From the NCBI GenBank assembly GCA_033557465.1, contig CM066033.1, positions 910,744,808 through 910,808,807 on the forward strand: 64,000 bases of DNA, given 5' to 3'. The translations under genes were made by a program, and so were the position numbers. How positions within the stretch are numbered: the stretch's first letter is position 1; each line of letters begins with the position of its first letter. The notes under the pieces are model-generated. The model had not been told where the DNA came from. It worked only from the letters and a program-made list of their open reading frames with translations, and searched no databases. Below, piece by piece: positions 10,051 through 21,665 of this stretch. Source of the DNA: Ichthyophis bannanicus (taxonomy: Eukaryota > Chordata > Amphibia > Gymnophiona > Ichthyophiidae).

Positions 10051-11010
10051 TATGCCTTTAAGTGGCGACGCTTCCCAGTCTGGTGCTCCAAGCTCCAGAT
10101 TGACCCGTTCTCCTGCTTTACTCAGTGGGTTCTCCAGTACTTCCTCCATCTCTCGAAAGAGGGGTTGAAATACAGCTCGGTCAGGGTACACCTGAGCGCC
10201 ATTTTGGCAAACCACCTCCCTGTTGAGGGGAAACCCCTCTCAGGGCAGCCCTTGGTCTCCCGCTTCATGCGAGGCCTCTTACTTTCCAAGCCTCTCATCC
10301 GGCCTCCGCTGGCAGAGTGGGATCTCAACATGGTGCTTATGCAGCTTATACGTTCACCCTTCGAGCTGATGGCAACTTACTCGCTTCGGCACCTCTCCTG
10401 GAAGGTGATCTTCCTGGTGGCTTTGACTTCGGCCCACCGAGTAAGAGAACTTCAGGTCCTCATGGCTGAGGCTCCCTACACCAGGTTCTATGGGAACAGG
10501 GTAGTCCTCCGCACCCACCCCAAGTTCCTACCGAAGGTCATCTCGGATTTCCATCTTAATCAGGAGATAGTCCTACCAACCTTCTTCCTGAGACCTCATG
10601 CCGATCAGGCATCGGCAGTATTATATACACTCGACTGCAAGAGAACTCTTGCCTTCTACCTCCAGCACACCCAGGCTCACCGCAAGTCTGGTTGGCTCTT
10701 TGTTGCCTACGATCCCAATTGCCTGGGGCAGGCAGTCACCAAATGCACCCTCTCCATCTGGGTGGTGGACTGCATCGCCTTCGTTCAGGCAAAGGTGGAC
10801 GCTCCATTGGATCGCAGAGTCACTGCACACGGCATCCAGGCCAAGGCGGCTTCAGTGGCTTCACTGTACTCAGTGCCCCTGTTGGACATCTGCCGGGTTG
10901 CGACCTGGTCTTCAGCGAACACTTTCGCTCTACACTACTGCCTGGAGAGGGAGTCCCACCGGGACAGCACCTTTGGCCAGGCTGTTCTCCGTAATCTGTT
11001 CGGAGTATAA
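10051..11010 (+). pseudogene. DIRS-A tyrosine recombinase
   Basis: YR joins the circular DIRS intermediate to the target. The domain begins at YAFKWRRFPVWC and ends at GQAVLRNLFGV with a TAA at 11008-11010. The N-terminal SAM-like part (KYSSVRVHLSAI) and the catalytic part (LTSAHRVRELQVL with the first Arg, TAHGIQAKAAS, and TFALHYCLE with the nucleophile Tyr) are in one open frame. The H-x-x-R box reads HGIQ, so the second Arg is Gln. DIRS-B keeps HNVR. The frame therefore looks intact but is probably inactive, and its upstream part was joined to gag by deletion. Confidence 0.8.
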
Positions 11011-11157
11011 GCAATTCCTGCCCTCCGACCCTTCTCAACGGCTACCAAGAGCTTCGCCCCGGGGACCCGAAGACTCGGCCTCCTTTGGGAATCGACTCCT
11101 GCTCACGGCCTTGCGGGGGTGTTTTTGGGTTACAGGCTCAGTAGCCTTTAACTGGGG

Positions 11158-11520
11158 AGTCCCATAAGTGAGGAATGACTTCCTGCTTGTTCCTGGAGAA
11201 AGCGTAGTTACTCACCTGTAACAGGTGTTCTCCAGGGACAGCAGGAATCAGTTCTCACTACCCTCTCACCTCCTCTGAAGAGTTGCTATTTTTATCCTTC
11301 CCTTGCCATCTTCTTAGTAGGGTTCTAGCTAGGGGACCTGGCTATGAAAGGTGGCACCTTTGGGCGAGAGGAGGACCACGCATGCGTGGCAGCAATCCCA
11401 AAGGCTTTCTTTGAAAGCTGAGGAATTGCTCCGCACAGGCTACATCGGTGCCAACGTCACCCCTAAGTGAGGACTGATTCCTGCTGTCCCTGGAGAACAC
11501 CTGTTATAGGTGAGTAACTA
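11158..11520 (+). repeat. DIRS-A internal complementary region and right inverted terminal repeat
   Basis: At 11158-11260 the complement of a left element end (tgacttcctgcttgttcctg) is followed directly by the complement of a right end (agttactcacctgtaacagg). This is the internal complementary region that defines DIRS1-like elements and templates closing of the circle. After it comes a segment (about 11345-11480) that is the inverse of the left end seen at 15497-15680 (cacgcatgcgtgg, aaaggctttctttgaaagctg). The copy ends with ggagaacacctgttataggt gagtaacta at about 11520. Confidence 0.78.
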
Positions 11521-11534
11521 TGCTATCTTATGCT

Positions 11535-12320
11535 CCATATGTGGGAGACGCCTCTCACAATCTCACCCCAGAGTCGACGTCTCGATATCATGTATCATGT
11601 ACCGGAGTGTCCTGGCTTCCAAAAGCCACAGCTTCCCCACCACTCCATGGTGGTTGAATAATGATGTGCCGAATCAAAAACTTGAAGACTCACTCCTCTA
11701 ACCCTCTGGGTACAGAATTAAGAACTCTCGATGCCTTTAGGCGTCAATGCTTCCAAGCATCCATGCCCTCAGGATTAACTGCTATATCCTCTACATGGGA
11801 ATGTTCTGAAAAAGTTCTCCAGGGATCTCAAGGTCTTTGTCCCTCACAGATGACAAAAAGGGCAGATTTTGTTGCCCTAGTTAAACATAGCCAAAATGTT
11901 TCGAAGTTTGTCAATAGGGCCATCTTCGATGCCTTTGAATACACAAGCAGGGCCTCAGCAATATGCATTGGTGCACATCAAATTGCATGACTTCAGGCCT
12001 CGAATCTTGAACAGTGGATTCAAGATAAGCTGGGCAACATACCTTGCACAGGCGACAACCTCTTTGGCAAAGACTGGTAAGATAAGGTCTCTCAATTAGA
12101 GTAAGAAAATACTACTCTAAAGAGACTGTCTGGAGTAACAGCTGACCCTGCTAGGAAAAAGACACCTGAAAAGACATCTTTCTACAATAATAAGAAATTC
12201 TTCTCTTCTTATCCTCCTGCTTCTCAGTACCAGGATCAGGCCCCACAGAAGAGGCAGCAGCCTCCTGAGCAACAAAAGAAGCCACAGGTGGCTAAATCTC
12301 AACCAGCTCCGCAGCCACAC
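11535..12320 (+). pseudogene. DIRS-B gag fragment
   Basis: Gag blocks are readable in changing frames: MWETP (11540), FQKPQLPHHSMVVE-like (about 11610-11655), CFQASMPSGL (about 11747), NRAIFDAFEYTSRASAI (about 11912) and NIPCTGDNLFGKDW (about 12040). The end is rich in Gln and Pro codons (12230-12320), as in other DIRS gag C-termini. Frame changes and stops such as the TAA near 11660 make it a pseudogene. Confidence 0.68.
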
Positions 12321-12344
12321 TCTGCACCTGTTTTTTTACTTTTT

Positions 12345-13900
12345 CCTAGAGAACATTGCCACCCTGCTTCTGGAGGACCCCCACCCCCTCCACATGGCAG
12401 GCAGACTATGTCACTTTGCCCACAGATGGCACCTCAGAGCAGTGGACACTCACCATAGTCCAGGAAGGGTACAGACTTCATCTACAACTCTGTCCCCCTC
12501 CACTTTCACGGGGGAATATCAAACGCAGCCCTCACTCACTGCTCTCCTACAGGACGAGGGGTCCTTCTTTTTTCTGTTTCAAGGCTTCATAGAAGATGTC
12601 CCAACATCCCAACAGGGAATGGGCTTCTCCTCTCCGTACATTCTCATTCCAAAGAAAACCAGAGGGTCAGGCCCATTCTGGCCCTCAAAAACCTCAACAA
12701 GTTTCTAGTCCATGAAAAGTTCAAGATGATCTCTCTCGGGACTCCTCTTCCCTAACTCCAGAGTCAGGACTGGCTCTGTTCTCTAGATCTAAAAGAAGCA
12801 TACACTCATATTCTCATCCATCAAAGGCACAGGAAATATTTACGCTTCATCTTTCAAGAAAAACATTATCAATACAGAGTCCTTCCCTTTGGACTCACCT
12901 CTGCTCCAAGAATCTTCACAAAGTTCAGGGCGGTCATAGCCGCTTATCTAAGAACTCTGGGGATATTCATCTTCCCTACTTAGGTGACTGGCTCATAAAA
13001 GCAGACACCTCCCAAAAGATGTTGCTTTCCTTACATCATATCATCATAGTGCTACAACACTTGTGATTTGTGATAAACTTCCCAAAATCCCAGCTCACTC
13101 CAACTCAAAAACTAGAGTTTATCGGAGCCCTACTAGACACCAAAAAGTCCAGGGCATTTCTGCCTCAGCTCTGTTGTGCCTGTCTAGTCAAACTAGCATC
13201 CCATACGCTCCTATGAGACCATCTGACTGCCCTAGAGATGCTGCAGCTCCTAGGGCACATGGCCTCTACAGTACATGTTATTCCATTTGCCTGACTACAT
13301 ATGCAGACAGCCCAGTGGACTCTTGCCTCCCAGTGGAAGAAAACCTTGGGACGTCTCCGGGACAGGATCCAAGTCACTGCACATCTAATCACATCTCTTC
13401 AGTGGTAGTGCTCTCTAGAAAACCTGCTCGTAGGATCACCTTTTCAGATGCCTCCACTTCAATGCACCCTAATGATGGATGCCTCCAAACTGGGTTGGGG
13501 AGCCCATCTGGGTAACCTGACTACACAGGGGCTCTGCACAAAGCAGGAGTCACAACTCCAGATCAATCTCCTGGAACTTCATGCTATCTTGAACGCCCTC
13601 TGGGTGTTTCCACACTACCTTGAACACAAGTCCTAGTCAGGATGGACAATCAGGTTGCCATGTTCTATGTGAACAAACAGGGAGGAACAGGCTCTTGGAG
13701 CCTCTGCGCGGAGGTTCACACCTGTGGTTCTTTGCCATTGCTCATCAAATACACCTCCAAGCAGTGTATCTCCCAGGGGAGTTCAATGTCTTGGCAGACA
13801 GACTGAGTCGCATCCTTCTTCCCCACGAATGGTGTCTCCATCCGAACGCAACATCCTACATCTTCCAGTCCTGGGGAACACGACATACATCTGTTCACGA
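12345..13900 (+). pseudogene. DIRS-B reverse transcriptase and RNase H
   Basis: The RT is readable in pieces: SPYILIPKKT, CSLDLKEAYTHILIH (motif A Asp kept), YQYRVLPFGLTSAPRIFTKF and then YLGDWLIKA at about 12980. The usual box is YLDDWLI, so one catalytic Asp is Gly. The RNase H follows with MMDASKLGWGAHLG (Asp near 13478), LLELHAIL (Glu), RMDNQVAMFYVNKQGG (Asp, about 13645) and FNVLADRLSR (about 13785). Together these would copy RNA to DNA and remove the RNA strand. Several frameshifts separate the blocks. Confidence 0.75.
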
Positions 13901-14229
13901 CTCCCCAAAATGCCAAGCTTCCTCGCTTCTGCACAAGAACTTCAACATCCACCAACCAACAAGTGGATGCCTTCCACCTATACTGGGGTCATGGTCTGCT
14001 TTATGCTTTCCCTCTTATACCTCTCATTCCCAAGACGCTTTTTCAAGCTTCACTCCGACAAGGGCTCCATGATACTCATAGCCCCTCACTGGCTGTGGCA
14101 ACCGTGGTTTCCACTGCTGCTACATCTGATTCAGACTCATCCTCTGCGATTGGGATCTGCACCCGATCTCCTCTCCCAGGACGATGGCTCACTACTCCAT
14201 CTCAATCCACAGTCTCTGTGTTCCAGAAA

Positions 14230-15206
14230 GCCCTCCACCAGATGTTCATATGATTTTAAGTGGCATAGATTCTCTGTCTGGTGTTCCCAGAAAGATCTCA
14301 ATCCCTTTTCTGCTCCAGTGGAATCACTTCTCCTGTATTTCCTCCACCTGTCCTCGACAGATCTAAAGACAAACTCTGTAAGAATCCACCTCAGAGCCAT
14401 TGCGGCCTCTCACCATCTACTGAATGGACAGCCCATCTCCACGCAACCACTAGTAGCATGTTTCATGAGATGTCTCCTGCTGTCCAAACCACCATTAAGC
14501 CACCTCCAGTATCTTGGGACCTCAATGTCATTCTAGTGCAGCTTCTCAAACTGCCCTTTGAACCATTAGCTACGACCTCACTTAAGTTCCTCTCTTGGAA
14601 GGCAATCTTCATAATTGCCCTCACTTCAGTTAGACGCATTAATGAGCTTCAGGCTTTGGTGGCGGATCCTCCCTATACCCGCTTCCATCATGACAAAGTA
14701 GTCCTTAGGACTCACCCACACTTTATGCCAAAGGTAGTGTCTTCCTTCCATTTAAACCAGTCAATTTACCTGCCGGTTTTCTTTCCTAAACCACATACAT
14801 CTAGAGCAAAAGCAACTCTGCACACTCTTGACTGAAAACGTGCCTTGGCTTTCTATCTCCAAAGGACTTGAGTTCACTGTAAAGCCTCACATTTGTTTAT
14901 CTCATTTGACCCCATCACTTGGGATTACCTGTTTCTAAGTGTACGCGTTTCAGATGGATAGCAGACTGTGTTTCATTTGCCTATGACAAAGCAGGACTCT
15001 TCCTGGATGGGCATGTCACTGCTCACAACGTTCGCGCCATGACCACCTCGATGGCAAACCTATGCTCAGTAGCCATCTATGAAATTTGCAAAGCAGCAAC
15101 TTGGTCTTCTGTCTGTACCTTTTTTGCCCATTATTGTCTGGACAAGGACTCCCATCAGGATGCCATGTTTGGTCAGGCTGTTCTCCAGCACCTCTTTCAG
15201 ATTTAG
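14230..15206 (+). pseudogene. DIRS-B tyrosine recombinase
   Basis: The domain starts at about 14250 (YDFKWHRFSVWC) and ends with FGQAVLQHLFQI. The catalytic part keeps SVRRINELQAL (first Arg), TAHNVRAMTTS (His and Arg of H-x-x-R) and TFFAHYCLD (Tyr). All four key residues are therefore present. A TGA directly after HTLD at about 14833-14835 and later frame changes break the frame. It was probably active in its source element. Confidence 0.75.
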
Positions 15207-15336
15207 ATGCAACTCTTACCCTCTGTCCCACGCTTTGAAGATACCAGAAATCCATTTGGGAACAATGACCTCATCATGCCTACTCTAAGGCAAACCTCCA
15301 CCAGTTCTGAAGTCACTTCATCTGGGAGCTAGGGAG

Positions 15337-15445
15337 TCCCATATGTGAAGACTACATTCCTGCTTGTTCCTGGAGATAGCGTAATTACTCACCTGTAACA
15401 GGTGATCTCCAGGAACAGCAGGAATTTAGTCTTCACAACCCACCC
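15337..15445 (+). repeat. DIRS-B internal complementary region
   Basis: This segment runs from cccatatgtgaag through tcctgcttgttcctggagat to cacctgtaacaggtgatctc and ends aatttagtcttcacaaccc. The first half complements a left element end, the second half a right end, with the palindrome CACCTGTAACAGGTG near the junction. The same arrangement stands at 11158, 28085 and 43143. Confidence 0.75.
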
Positions 15446-15779
15446 TCCTCCCCTAGGAGTTATAGGGTTTCATTTACTCTTTTTTTTTTTCTAGGAACAA
15501 GCAGGAAGTCAGTCCTCACATATGGGTGACGGCACAGACAGCCCACACAGAGCATTTCCCCAGCTTTCAAAGAAAGCCTTTGGGACATGCTACAACGTAT
15601 GCATGGTCCCCTTCCCGCCCAAAGGTGCCATCTTGCTCAGTCTCCTTTTTTCCACAGAACCCAATGGACATCTGTCCTGTTTCGCCGGAAAAGCCTAGCT
15701 AAATTCTTAAAAGTTGTGTTTTTCCCCAGTTGCGTACTGGTTCCTCATTTCAACACTGCTCTCGGCACCTTCCCCATTT

Positions 15780-17352
15780 TTTGATTGAGGCTCGCCTCGA
15801 CTGACATTCGTGCCATTTATTGCCTGGGGGTCATCGACCCCAGCCAGGTGCCTCCCACCATGTCTCCTGGTGGGTTCAAAAATTGTGACCGATGCAGTCA
15901 AATCATGTCAGTAACGGACACTCATGACTGCTGTCTTCGCTGCTTGGGACCGGATCATGATAGCACGTCCTGCAACTTGTGCCAAGCCATGACTCCGAAG
16001 ACCAACAAAAAAGAGGTTGGCGTTGCAGGAGAAACTGTTCCCAAGGTCCGACTTGGCATCAGCCTCCCCAATGCCAAGTTCCAAGCCCAGCACTTCCCGT
16101 GAGGTCCGGGCGTCCTTTGAGTCTCACAGTGGCGGCTCCTCTGAAAAGACCCCGGACCCTGAAGGAAAGAAGAAAAAGGCCTTGAAGTCTGTTGAGACTC
16201 CTCTGGAGAAACCCAGAAAAACCCCTCGGAGTAACTCAGACGGCTTTGAACATCACCCTACCAAGGTCCTCAAAAAGGATTCATTGGCTGACGGAGACCA
16301 TGCGAAGTTCCTCGAGGCTGTGGTCCTCGTTGAGGATACACTCACGAGAGTGCCGGCACTGGGCCAGAGATCCTCAGTGCCCACGCCGAAAGCTGCGGAG
16401 CCTTCTGGCTTGGAAATCAGAATGGCAGCCTTGGAGCAGACTATCTCTGCTATCCTGGCCCTGCAGCAGGCAATGATAGCAGATTTGTCTGTATCATCTG
16501 CCCAGAAAACTGGGCCCCCGACTGCAGGGAAGTCCCCAGGTACAAGCTAAGCTCAGAGTGCCATCAACCTTGGGCAAGTCCTCAGCACCAGTCGAGGTCT
16601 CAGTCTCGGTCCCATTCCCATTCCTCAGGCATTCGATCCTGCCCAGCCAGTTTCCGGGACTCAGACCCCAAGTCCCCCAGAGGCAAGGAGTTGCAGGGAC
16701 TTGGACTCGTCATCACCCCTTGACTCTGAGTTGGAGACAGATGACAAGGCCTCCCCAGAAACTAGTCGGCACCGAGACATCCCCTCGGAGCCCTCTCCCT
16801 CAGCACCCCAACGCCATTTGCCTCTGGAGGACGTGGCTTTCCATGACTTTGTCACGGATACGGCCTGAGCCCTCTCGGTACAAACCAAAGCGGAGGAAGA
16901 CCCACGCATTCCAGTATGATTCCCCACCCAAGGAGACTCTCATGGTGTCAGTGCAGCCAATCCTTGAGCGGCTGCTAATTAGGATGTGGGAGACCCCAGC
17001 GTCTGTGCCGGTGGTCAGCTGATGCCTTGATGCTATATACCAAGTCAGGAAGGGCCCAGGTTCCAAAAATCCCGACTCCCACACAACTCCATGTAAAAAT
17101 TGAAGAGTCAGAAGACCTACTCTTCTGTCCCCCCTGGTAGGGAGGCTAGAGCCCTCGACGCCCTCAGGCGAAAGTGCTTCCAGGGCACAATGCTGGGATG
17201 TCTGATACAGGCCTATAAACTTTACATGCCCTCAAGGCCCTGACCCAGGAGTTGTCCAGGTTTTCAGCAGAGCTCGCTGAGGAACCCCTCCAACGGTTCC
17301 AATCCCTGACCTCCGGGATCAAGGACTGCTCCAAGTTCCTTTCCCGGGCAGC
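15780..17352 (+). pseudogene. DIRS-C gag, N-terminal and middle part
   Basis: The N-terminus has the Cys/His module shared by all full gag copies here: FKNCDRCSQIMSVTD (about 15867-15915), THDCCLRCLGPDHD and CNLCQAM. A long Ser/Pro/Lys-rich linker follows (16100-16560), then the conserved middle with RMWETPASVPVVS (about 16981-17020), HNSM, and SSVPPGREARALD (about 17128). The frame shifts several times. It stops at the CR1 insertion after SRAA and continues at 18856. Confidence 0.72.
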
Positions 17353-18855
17353 GAATGTAAACCAATTTTTAAAAAGGGTTCCAGGGGTGATCCAGGAAAC
17401 TACAGACCAGTGAGCCTGACGTCAGTACCGGGAAAAATGGTAGAAACCATCATAAAGAACAAAATTGCTGAACATGTAGATAGCCATGGCTTAATGGGAG
17501 ACAGCCAACATGGCTTTAGACAAGGAAGATCTTGTCTTACTAATCTGTTATGTTTTTTTGAAGTTGTGAATAAACAGGTAGACAAAGGTGAGTCGGTTGA
17601 TATAGTGTATTTGGACTTTCAGAAAGCCTTTGACAAAGTCCCTCATCAGAGACTTTTGGCGAAACTAAAGAGTCATGGGATAGGAGGCAGTGTACTATTG
17701 TGGATCAGAAACTGGTTAAAAGATAGAAAGCAGAGGGTAGGGCTAAATGGCCAATTTTCCCAATGGAGAAAGGTGAATATGGTGTACCCCAGGGATCTGT
17801 GCTGGATCCGCTACTTTTTGACATATTCATAAATGACCTGGAAAGTGGAATAACGAGTGAGGTTATCAAATTTTAGATGACACAAAACTATTTAAAGTTG
17901 TTAAAACCCAAGAGGATTGTGGAAAATTGCAAGAGGATATTGATAAATTGGAAGACTGGGCATTAAAATGGCAGATGAAATTTAATGTGGACATGTGCAA
18001 AGTTATGCACCTAGGGAAGAACAACCCAAACTATGGTTACACGATGCAAGGTTCCACATTAGGAATCACCACCCAGGAAAAAGATTTAGGCGTCATTGTG
18101 GATAATATGTTAAAACCCTCGGCCCAGTGTGCAGCGGTGGTCAAGAGAGCAAATAGAATGCTAGGTGTCATAAGGAAAGGAATGGGAAATAAAACAAAGG
18201 ATATTATAATGCCTCTATATCGTTCCATGGTGAGACCGCACCTTGAATATTGTGTGCAGTTCTGGTCGCCGTATCTTAAAAAGGATATAGCGTTATTAGA
18301 AAAGGTTCAGAGAAGAGCCACCAAAATGGTAAAGGGGATGGAAGGATACCCCTATGAAGAAAGGCTAAAAAGGTTAGGGCTCTTTAACCTGGAAAAGAGA
18401 CGGCTGAGGGGAGATATGATAGAAGTCTATAAATTCATGAACGGAGTGGAACGGGTAAACGTAGATCAATTGTTTACGTTATCAGAATATAGAAAGACTA
18501 GGGGACATGCAATGAAGCTACAGGGTAAACTATTTAAGACTAATAAAAGAAAATATTTTTTCACTCAACGTGTAATCAAGCTCTGGAATTTGTTACCGGA
18601 GGATGTAGTAAAGGATGTTAGTGTAGCTGGGTTTAAAAAAGGTTTGGACAAGTACCTGGAGGAAAGGTCCATAAACCATTATTAAGAAGGGACCCAGGAT
18701 ATCAATACTTGACCCAATACAAACATTGGGGAACCTGTGTCTTTTGGGGAAAATGCTAGGTACGTATGACCTAGATTGACCACTGTTGGAAACAGAATAC
18801 TGGGCTTGATGGACCTTGGTCTGACCCAGTATGGCATATCTTATGTTCTTATGTT
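17353..18855 (+). mobile_element. CR1-like LINE, copy 2 (5'-truncated), inside DIRS-C gag
   Basis: It starts within the RT (NVNQFLKRV-like, just before GDPGNYRPVSL) and ends with the tail ggcatatcttatgttcttatgtt. CAGC lies on both sides, and joining the flanks restores the gag reading SRA-AYDGFES. Motif A is intact (YLDFQKAFDKVPH). A frameshift near 17780 and loss of part of the FADD box (17870) break the RT. The C-terminal part is open from 17927 to 18685. The 5' truncation and short duplication are normal for CR1. Confidence 0.9.
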
Positions 18856-19145
18856 CAGCCTATGATGGCTTTGAATCAGCGGCTCGAGTAGCAATGGCAG
18901 GCATCGGGGCCCAGTGTCAGGCATGGCTGCAGATCTTGGAGCTCAAGCAATGGGTCCAGGAAAAGCTGCTCGATGTCCCCTGCACCGAGGAGAACCTGTT
19001 TGGCAAACCCATGGCCGACAAAGCAGCCGAGATAGAGGCCAACGTGGTGACTCGGCAAAGGCTGTCCAAGACGAGCTCATCCCTTCCCCGAAAGAAACCC
19101 TCAGGGAAAAGACCCTGTTCCTGAAGAAAAAGGGGTCCTTTCATC
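18856..19145 (+). pseudogene. DIRS-C gag, C-terminal part after the CR1 insertion
   Basis: The frame resumes as AYDGFESAARVAMAGIGAQC, then KQWVQEKLLDVPC, ENLFGKPMADKAAE. These are the same blocks found at 12040, 23650, 38730, 46430 and 59090. The Lys- and Ser-rich end follows. Stops appear at about 19122. Confidence 0.75.
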
Positions 19146-19394
19146 AAAGTCACCACTACTAGCCCTTCTCGGGCTAGCAGCAGGGTTCTCACTCAAAAGC
19201 CAGGGCCATGGAGCCCGGAAGCCAAAGGCATAGAAGCCTCAGGCTCCAGCTCCCGCCCAGCAGGGGGGAGCTTTTGACTCCTGGGGCAGGGCCTCTCCTT
19301 TCCTGGGAGACCCTCACCAGCCCACAGGGGGCCACCTGGCACTCTTTGCCTACAGGTGGGCCAGGGACGCCTCAGACCATTGGGTACTGCAGGT

Positions 19395-20810
19395 GGTAAA
19401 GGAAGGGTGTCTCCTCCACCTATAACAGATACCACCTAGGTTTTTTCCAGGAGAGCCAGTGCGACCTCTCTTTCACCAGATCCTCCTACTCTCAGAGCTC
19501 GTAGGTCTACTCAGGGACAACACGGTAGAGTCTATACCCAAACACCTATGGGGAAAGGGCTTCTACTCCAGATATTTCATTGTCCCAAAGAGAATGTGGG
19601 TCCTCAGGCCCATATTAGACCTGAGAAACTTAAGTTTCTAGTGAGGGAGAAGTTCAAGATGCCTTCCCTTGGAACACTGCTGCCTTACCTCCACCAGGGA
19701 GATTGGCTGTGCTCCTTGGCCCTAAGAGATGCGTACACACACACCCTGATCTATCCCTCCCATAGGCAGTACCTATGGTTTGTGGTGGGAGGAGGGCACT
19801 ATTAGTACAAGGTGCTACCCTTTGGCCTGGCCTCCTCATCAAGGATCTTTACCAAATGCCTGGCGGTCATCACCACCCACCTGCGCCTGCAAAGGGCTTT
19901 CTTCTTCCCCTACCTGGATGACTGGCTCATCATAGGCAGCACAGCTTTGGAAGCCAGCCAGACTGCAGACTGGGCAATCCTTCTTCTGCAGCACCTGGGG
20001 TTTGTCATCAGCTACCCCAAATCCCATTTCTCTCCAGTCCAAAGTCTGGAGTTCATAGGGGCGCAGTTGGACACATTACAGGCCAAGGTCATCCTCCCGA
20101 CAGAATGCCTCAGGTAACTAGTAGAAGAGATGCAATTCTGCCAGTCAGTGCTGGCTCACCTTCTCCTCTGCCTACTGGGCACATGACCTCGGTGGTCCAT
20201 GTCACGCCCTCAGCCCACTTACACATACAGACAGCCCAATGGTGCCTCCGCTCGCAGTGGACTCAAGCCACGGGCAGGCTACGGGACAGGGTCAAGGTTA
20301 CCTGCCAGTTGGCAGAGTCCCTCAGTTGGTGGCAAAGCCTGCACCACCTCCAGGCAGGCATGCCCTTCTAGGCACCCATGCAGCTGAGGACCCTGACCAC
20401 GGACACCTCCCTCCTGGGTTGGTGGGTGCATTGCAGAGGCCACCGCGCACAGGGAAGCTGGTCTCAGGAGGAGTCCTTCCTTCAGATCATCCTCCTGGAG
20501 CTCAGGGCAATGTTCTTTGTCCTACAGGCATACCTCCACCAACTGCGACACCAGCCTGTTCTGATCCAGACCGATAACCAGGTCGACATGTTCTATATCA
20601 ACAAGCAGGGGGGGCACAGGTTCGTACTCCCTCTGCCAGGAAGTGATGGCCCTCCTCTCCTTTGCAGCAGGCAACAACATGCTGCTGAAAGAGGTGTACC
20701 TCCCGGGCTAGGACAACTGCCTGGCAGACAGGCTAAGCAGAGTCCTTCGCTCACACAAGTGGCGCTTAAACCCCAGGATAACGCAACAACTCCTTCCATC
20801 TCTGGGGTAG
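19395..20810 (+). pseudogene. DIRS-C reverse transcriptase and RNase H
   Basis: RT blocks: KGFYSRYFIVPKR, ILDLRNLSF, MPSLGTLLPYLHQGDWLCSL, MLPFGLASSSRIFTKC, FFFPYLDDWLI (about 19895-19925), GFVISYPKSH. YLDD is intact, but motif A reads SLALRDAYTH where others have SLDL, so the catalytic Asp is Ala. A stop at about 19803 splits the frame. RNase H blocks include DTSLLGWWVHC (about 20400), LLELRAMFF, LIQTDNQVDMFYINKQGG (about 20565) and LADRLSR-like sequence near 20725 in a shifted frame. Confidence 0.75.
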
Positions 20811-21214
20811 CCCTGTGATGGACCTATTTGCCTCTCCAGAGAACATGCAGCTTCCTCACTTCTGCTCCCGTCAGCTGTACATGGAGTAGCAGCGGATGCC
20901 TTCTTGATCTCATGGTCCGAAGGCCTACTCTATGCGTTTCCACCGATCTCCCCTGGTTGCCAATACCTTCTTCAAGGTGCGGAACGAAAGGGCCTCAATT
21001 ATACTGATTGCCCCCAGGTGCCCAGGCACCCTTAGTTCCCTCTGCTGCTCCCCATGCCAGTGGAACATCTGGTCCCTCTGGGCTGTGCCCCAGACCTCCT
21101 GTCCCAGGAGGAAGGCACTCTCCTGCACCCCAATCTGGGGTCGCTAACAGCATGGATGCTGAAAGAATAGCGTTGGCCCCTTTCACTCTCCCAGTGGAGG
21201 TCTAGGAGATCCTC

Positions 21215-21665
21215 CTGGCCTCTCGGAAACCCTCCACCAGACGGGCTTACGCCTTTAAGTGGAGAAGGTTCTCAGTCTGGTGTGCTGAAAGGGAGGAGAA
21301 TCCTTTTTCCTCTCAGGTTCAGCTATTACTGCAGTACCTACTGCACCTGTCACACACCGGGCTAAACTCTAACTCGGTGAGGGTACATCTGAGCGCCATA
21401 GCTGCTCACCACCACCTCATGGAGGGAAAACCCCTCTCATGCCAGCCCTCCGGGGCCTCCTGATATCCAAGCCCCCTCTCAGTCCACCACCAGCAGTGGG
21501 ACCTCAACGTGGTGCTCTCTCAGCTAACCAAAGCGCCGTTCAAGCACCTGGCCACTTGCCACCTACGGTATCTGTCTTGGAAAGTGGCCGTTTTGGTGGT
21601 CCTCACGTCTTCTCGATGAGTGAGAAAATTCCAGGCCCTGATGGGAGATCCTCCCTATACCAGAT
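21215..21665 (+). pseudogene. DIRS-C tyrosine recombinase, truncated
   Basis: The N-terminal half is readable: KPSTRRAYAFKWRRFSVWC, LNSNSVRVHLSAIAAHHH, WDLNVVLSQLTKAPF and LRYLSWKVAVLVVLTSSR. The catalytic H-x-x-R and Tyr blocks are missing because the frame ends at PPYTRLF where DIRS-D starts. Stops occur within the segment. Confidence 0.72.

Larger units (their letters stand above)
4952..11520 (+). mobile_element. DIRS-A, tyrosine-recombinase retrotransposon interrupted by an L2 LINE
   Basis: DIRS elements encode gag, RT with RNase H, and a tyrosine recombinase (YR), and integrate without a DDE integrase. This copy keeps a gag piece (4952-5379, resuming at 10016), the YR (10051-11010), the internal complementary region (11158-11260) and the right inverted terminal repeat (to about 11520). 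The whole RT-RNase H part is missing between gag and YR, so it was deleted internally. Its left end is gone and abuts the CR1 tail at 4951. The L2-like LINE at 5380-10015 sits in its gag. Confidence 0.82.
11521..15492 (+). mobile_element. DIRS-B, gag to internal complementary region
   Basis: This copy starts inside gag (CCATATGTGGGAGACGCC region, the MWETP block) right after the DIRS-A end, and runs through RT, RNase H, YR and the internal complementary region at 15337-15445. It stops in a T-run at about 15475-15490 where the left end of DIRS-C begins. It lacks its own left end and right terminal repeat. Many stops and frameshifts make it one of the older DIRS copies here. Confidence 0.8.
15493..21665 (+). 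mobile_element. DIRS-C, interrupted by a CR1 copy
   Basis: The left terminal repeat begins at about 15493 (ctaggaacaagcaggaagtc) and reaches about 15680. Gag, RT, RNase H and a partial YR follow. The CR1 copy at 17353-18855 splits gag with a CAGC duplication on each side (17349-17352 and 18856-18859). The YR is cut at 21665 (PPYTRLF), where the left end of DIRS-D begins. The right end of DIRS-C is not found in the window. Confidence 0.82.

Noticed and set aside
9406..10091. Proline-rich minus-strand frames with repeated peptides
   Set aside because: Produced by the 152-bp repeat. The period is not a multiple of three, so the repeated peptide appears in different frames.
15473..15492. T-run as a possible LINE poly(A) tail (minus)
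   Set aside because: It lies exactly at the DIRS-B/DIRS-C junction with no LINE sequence beside it.
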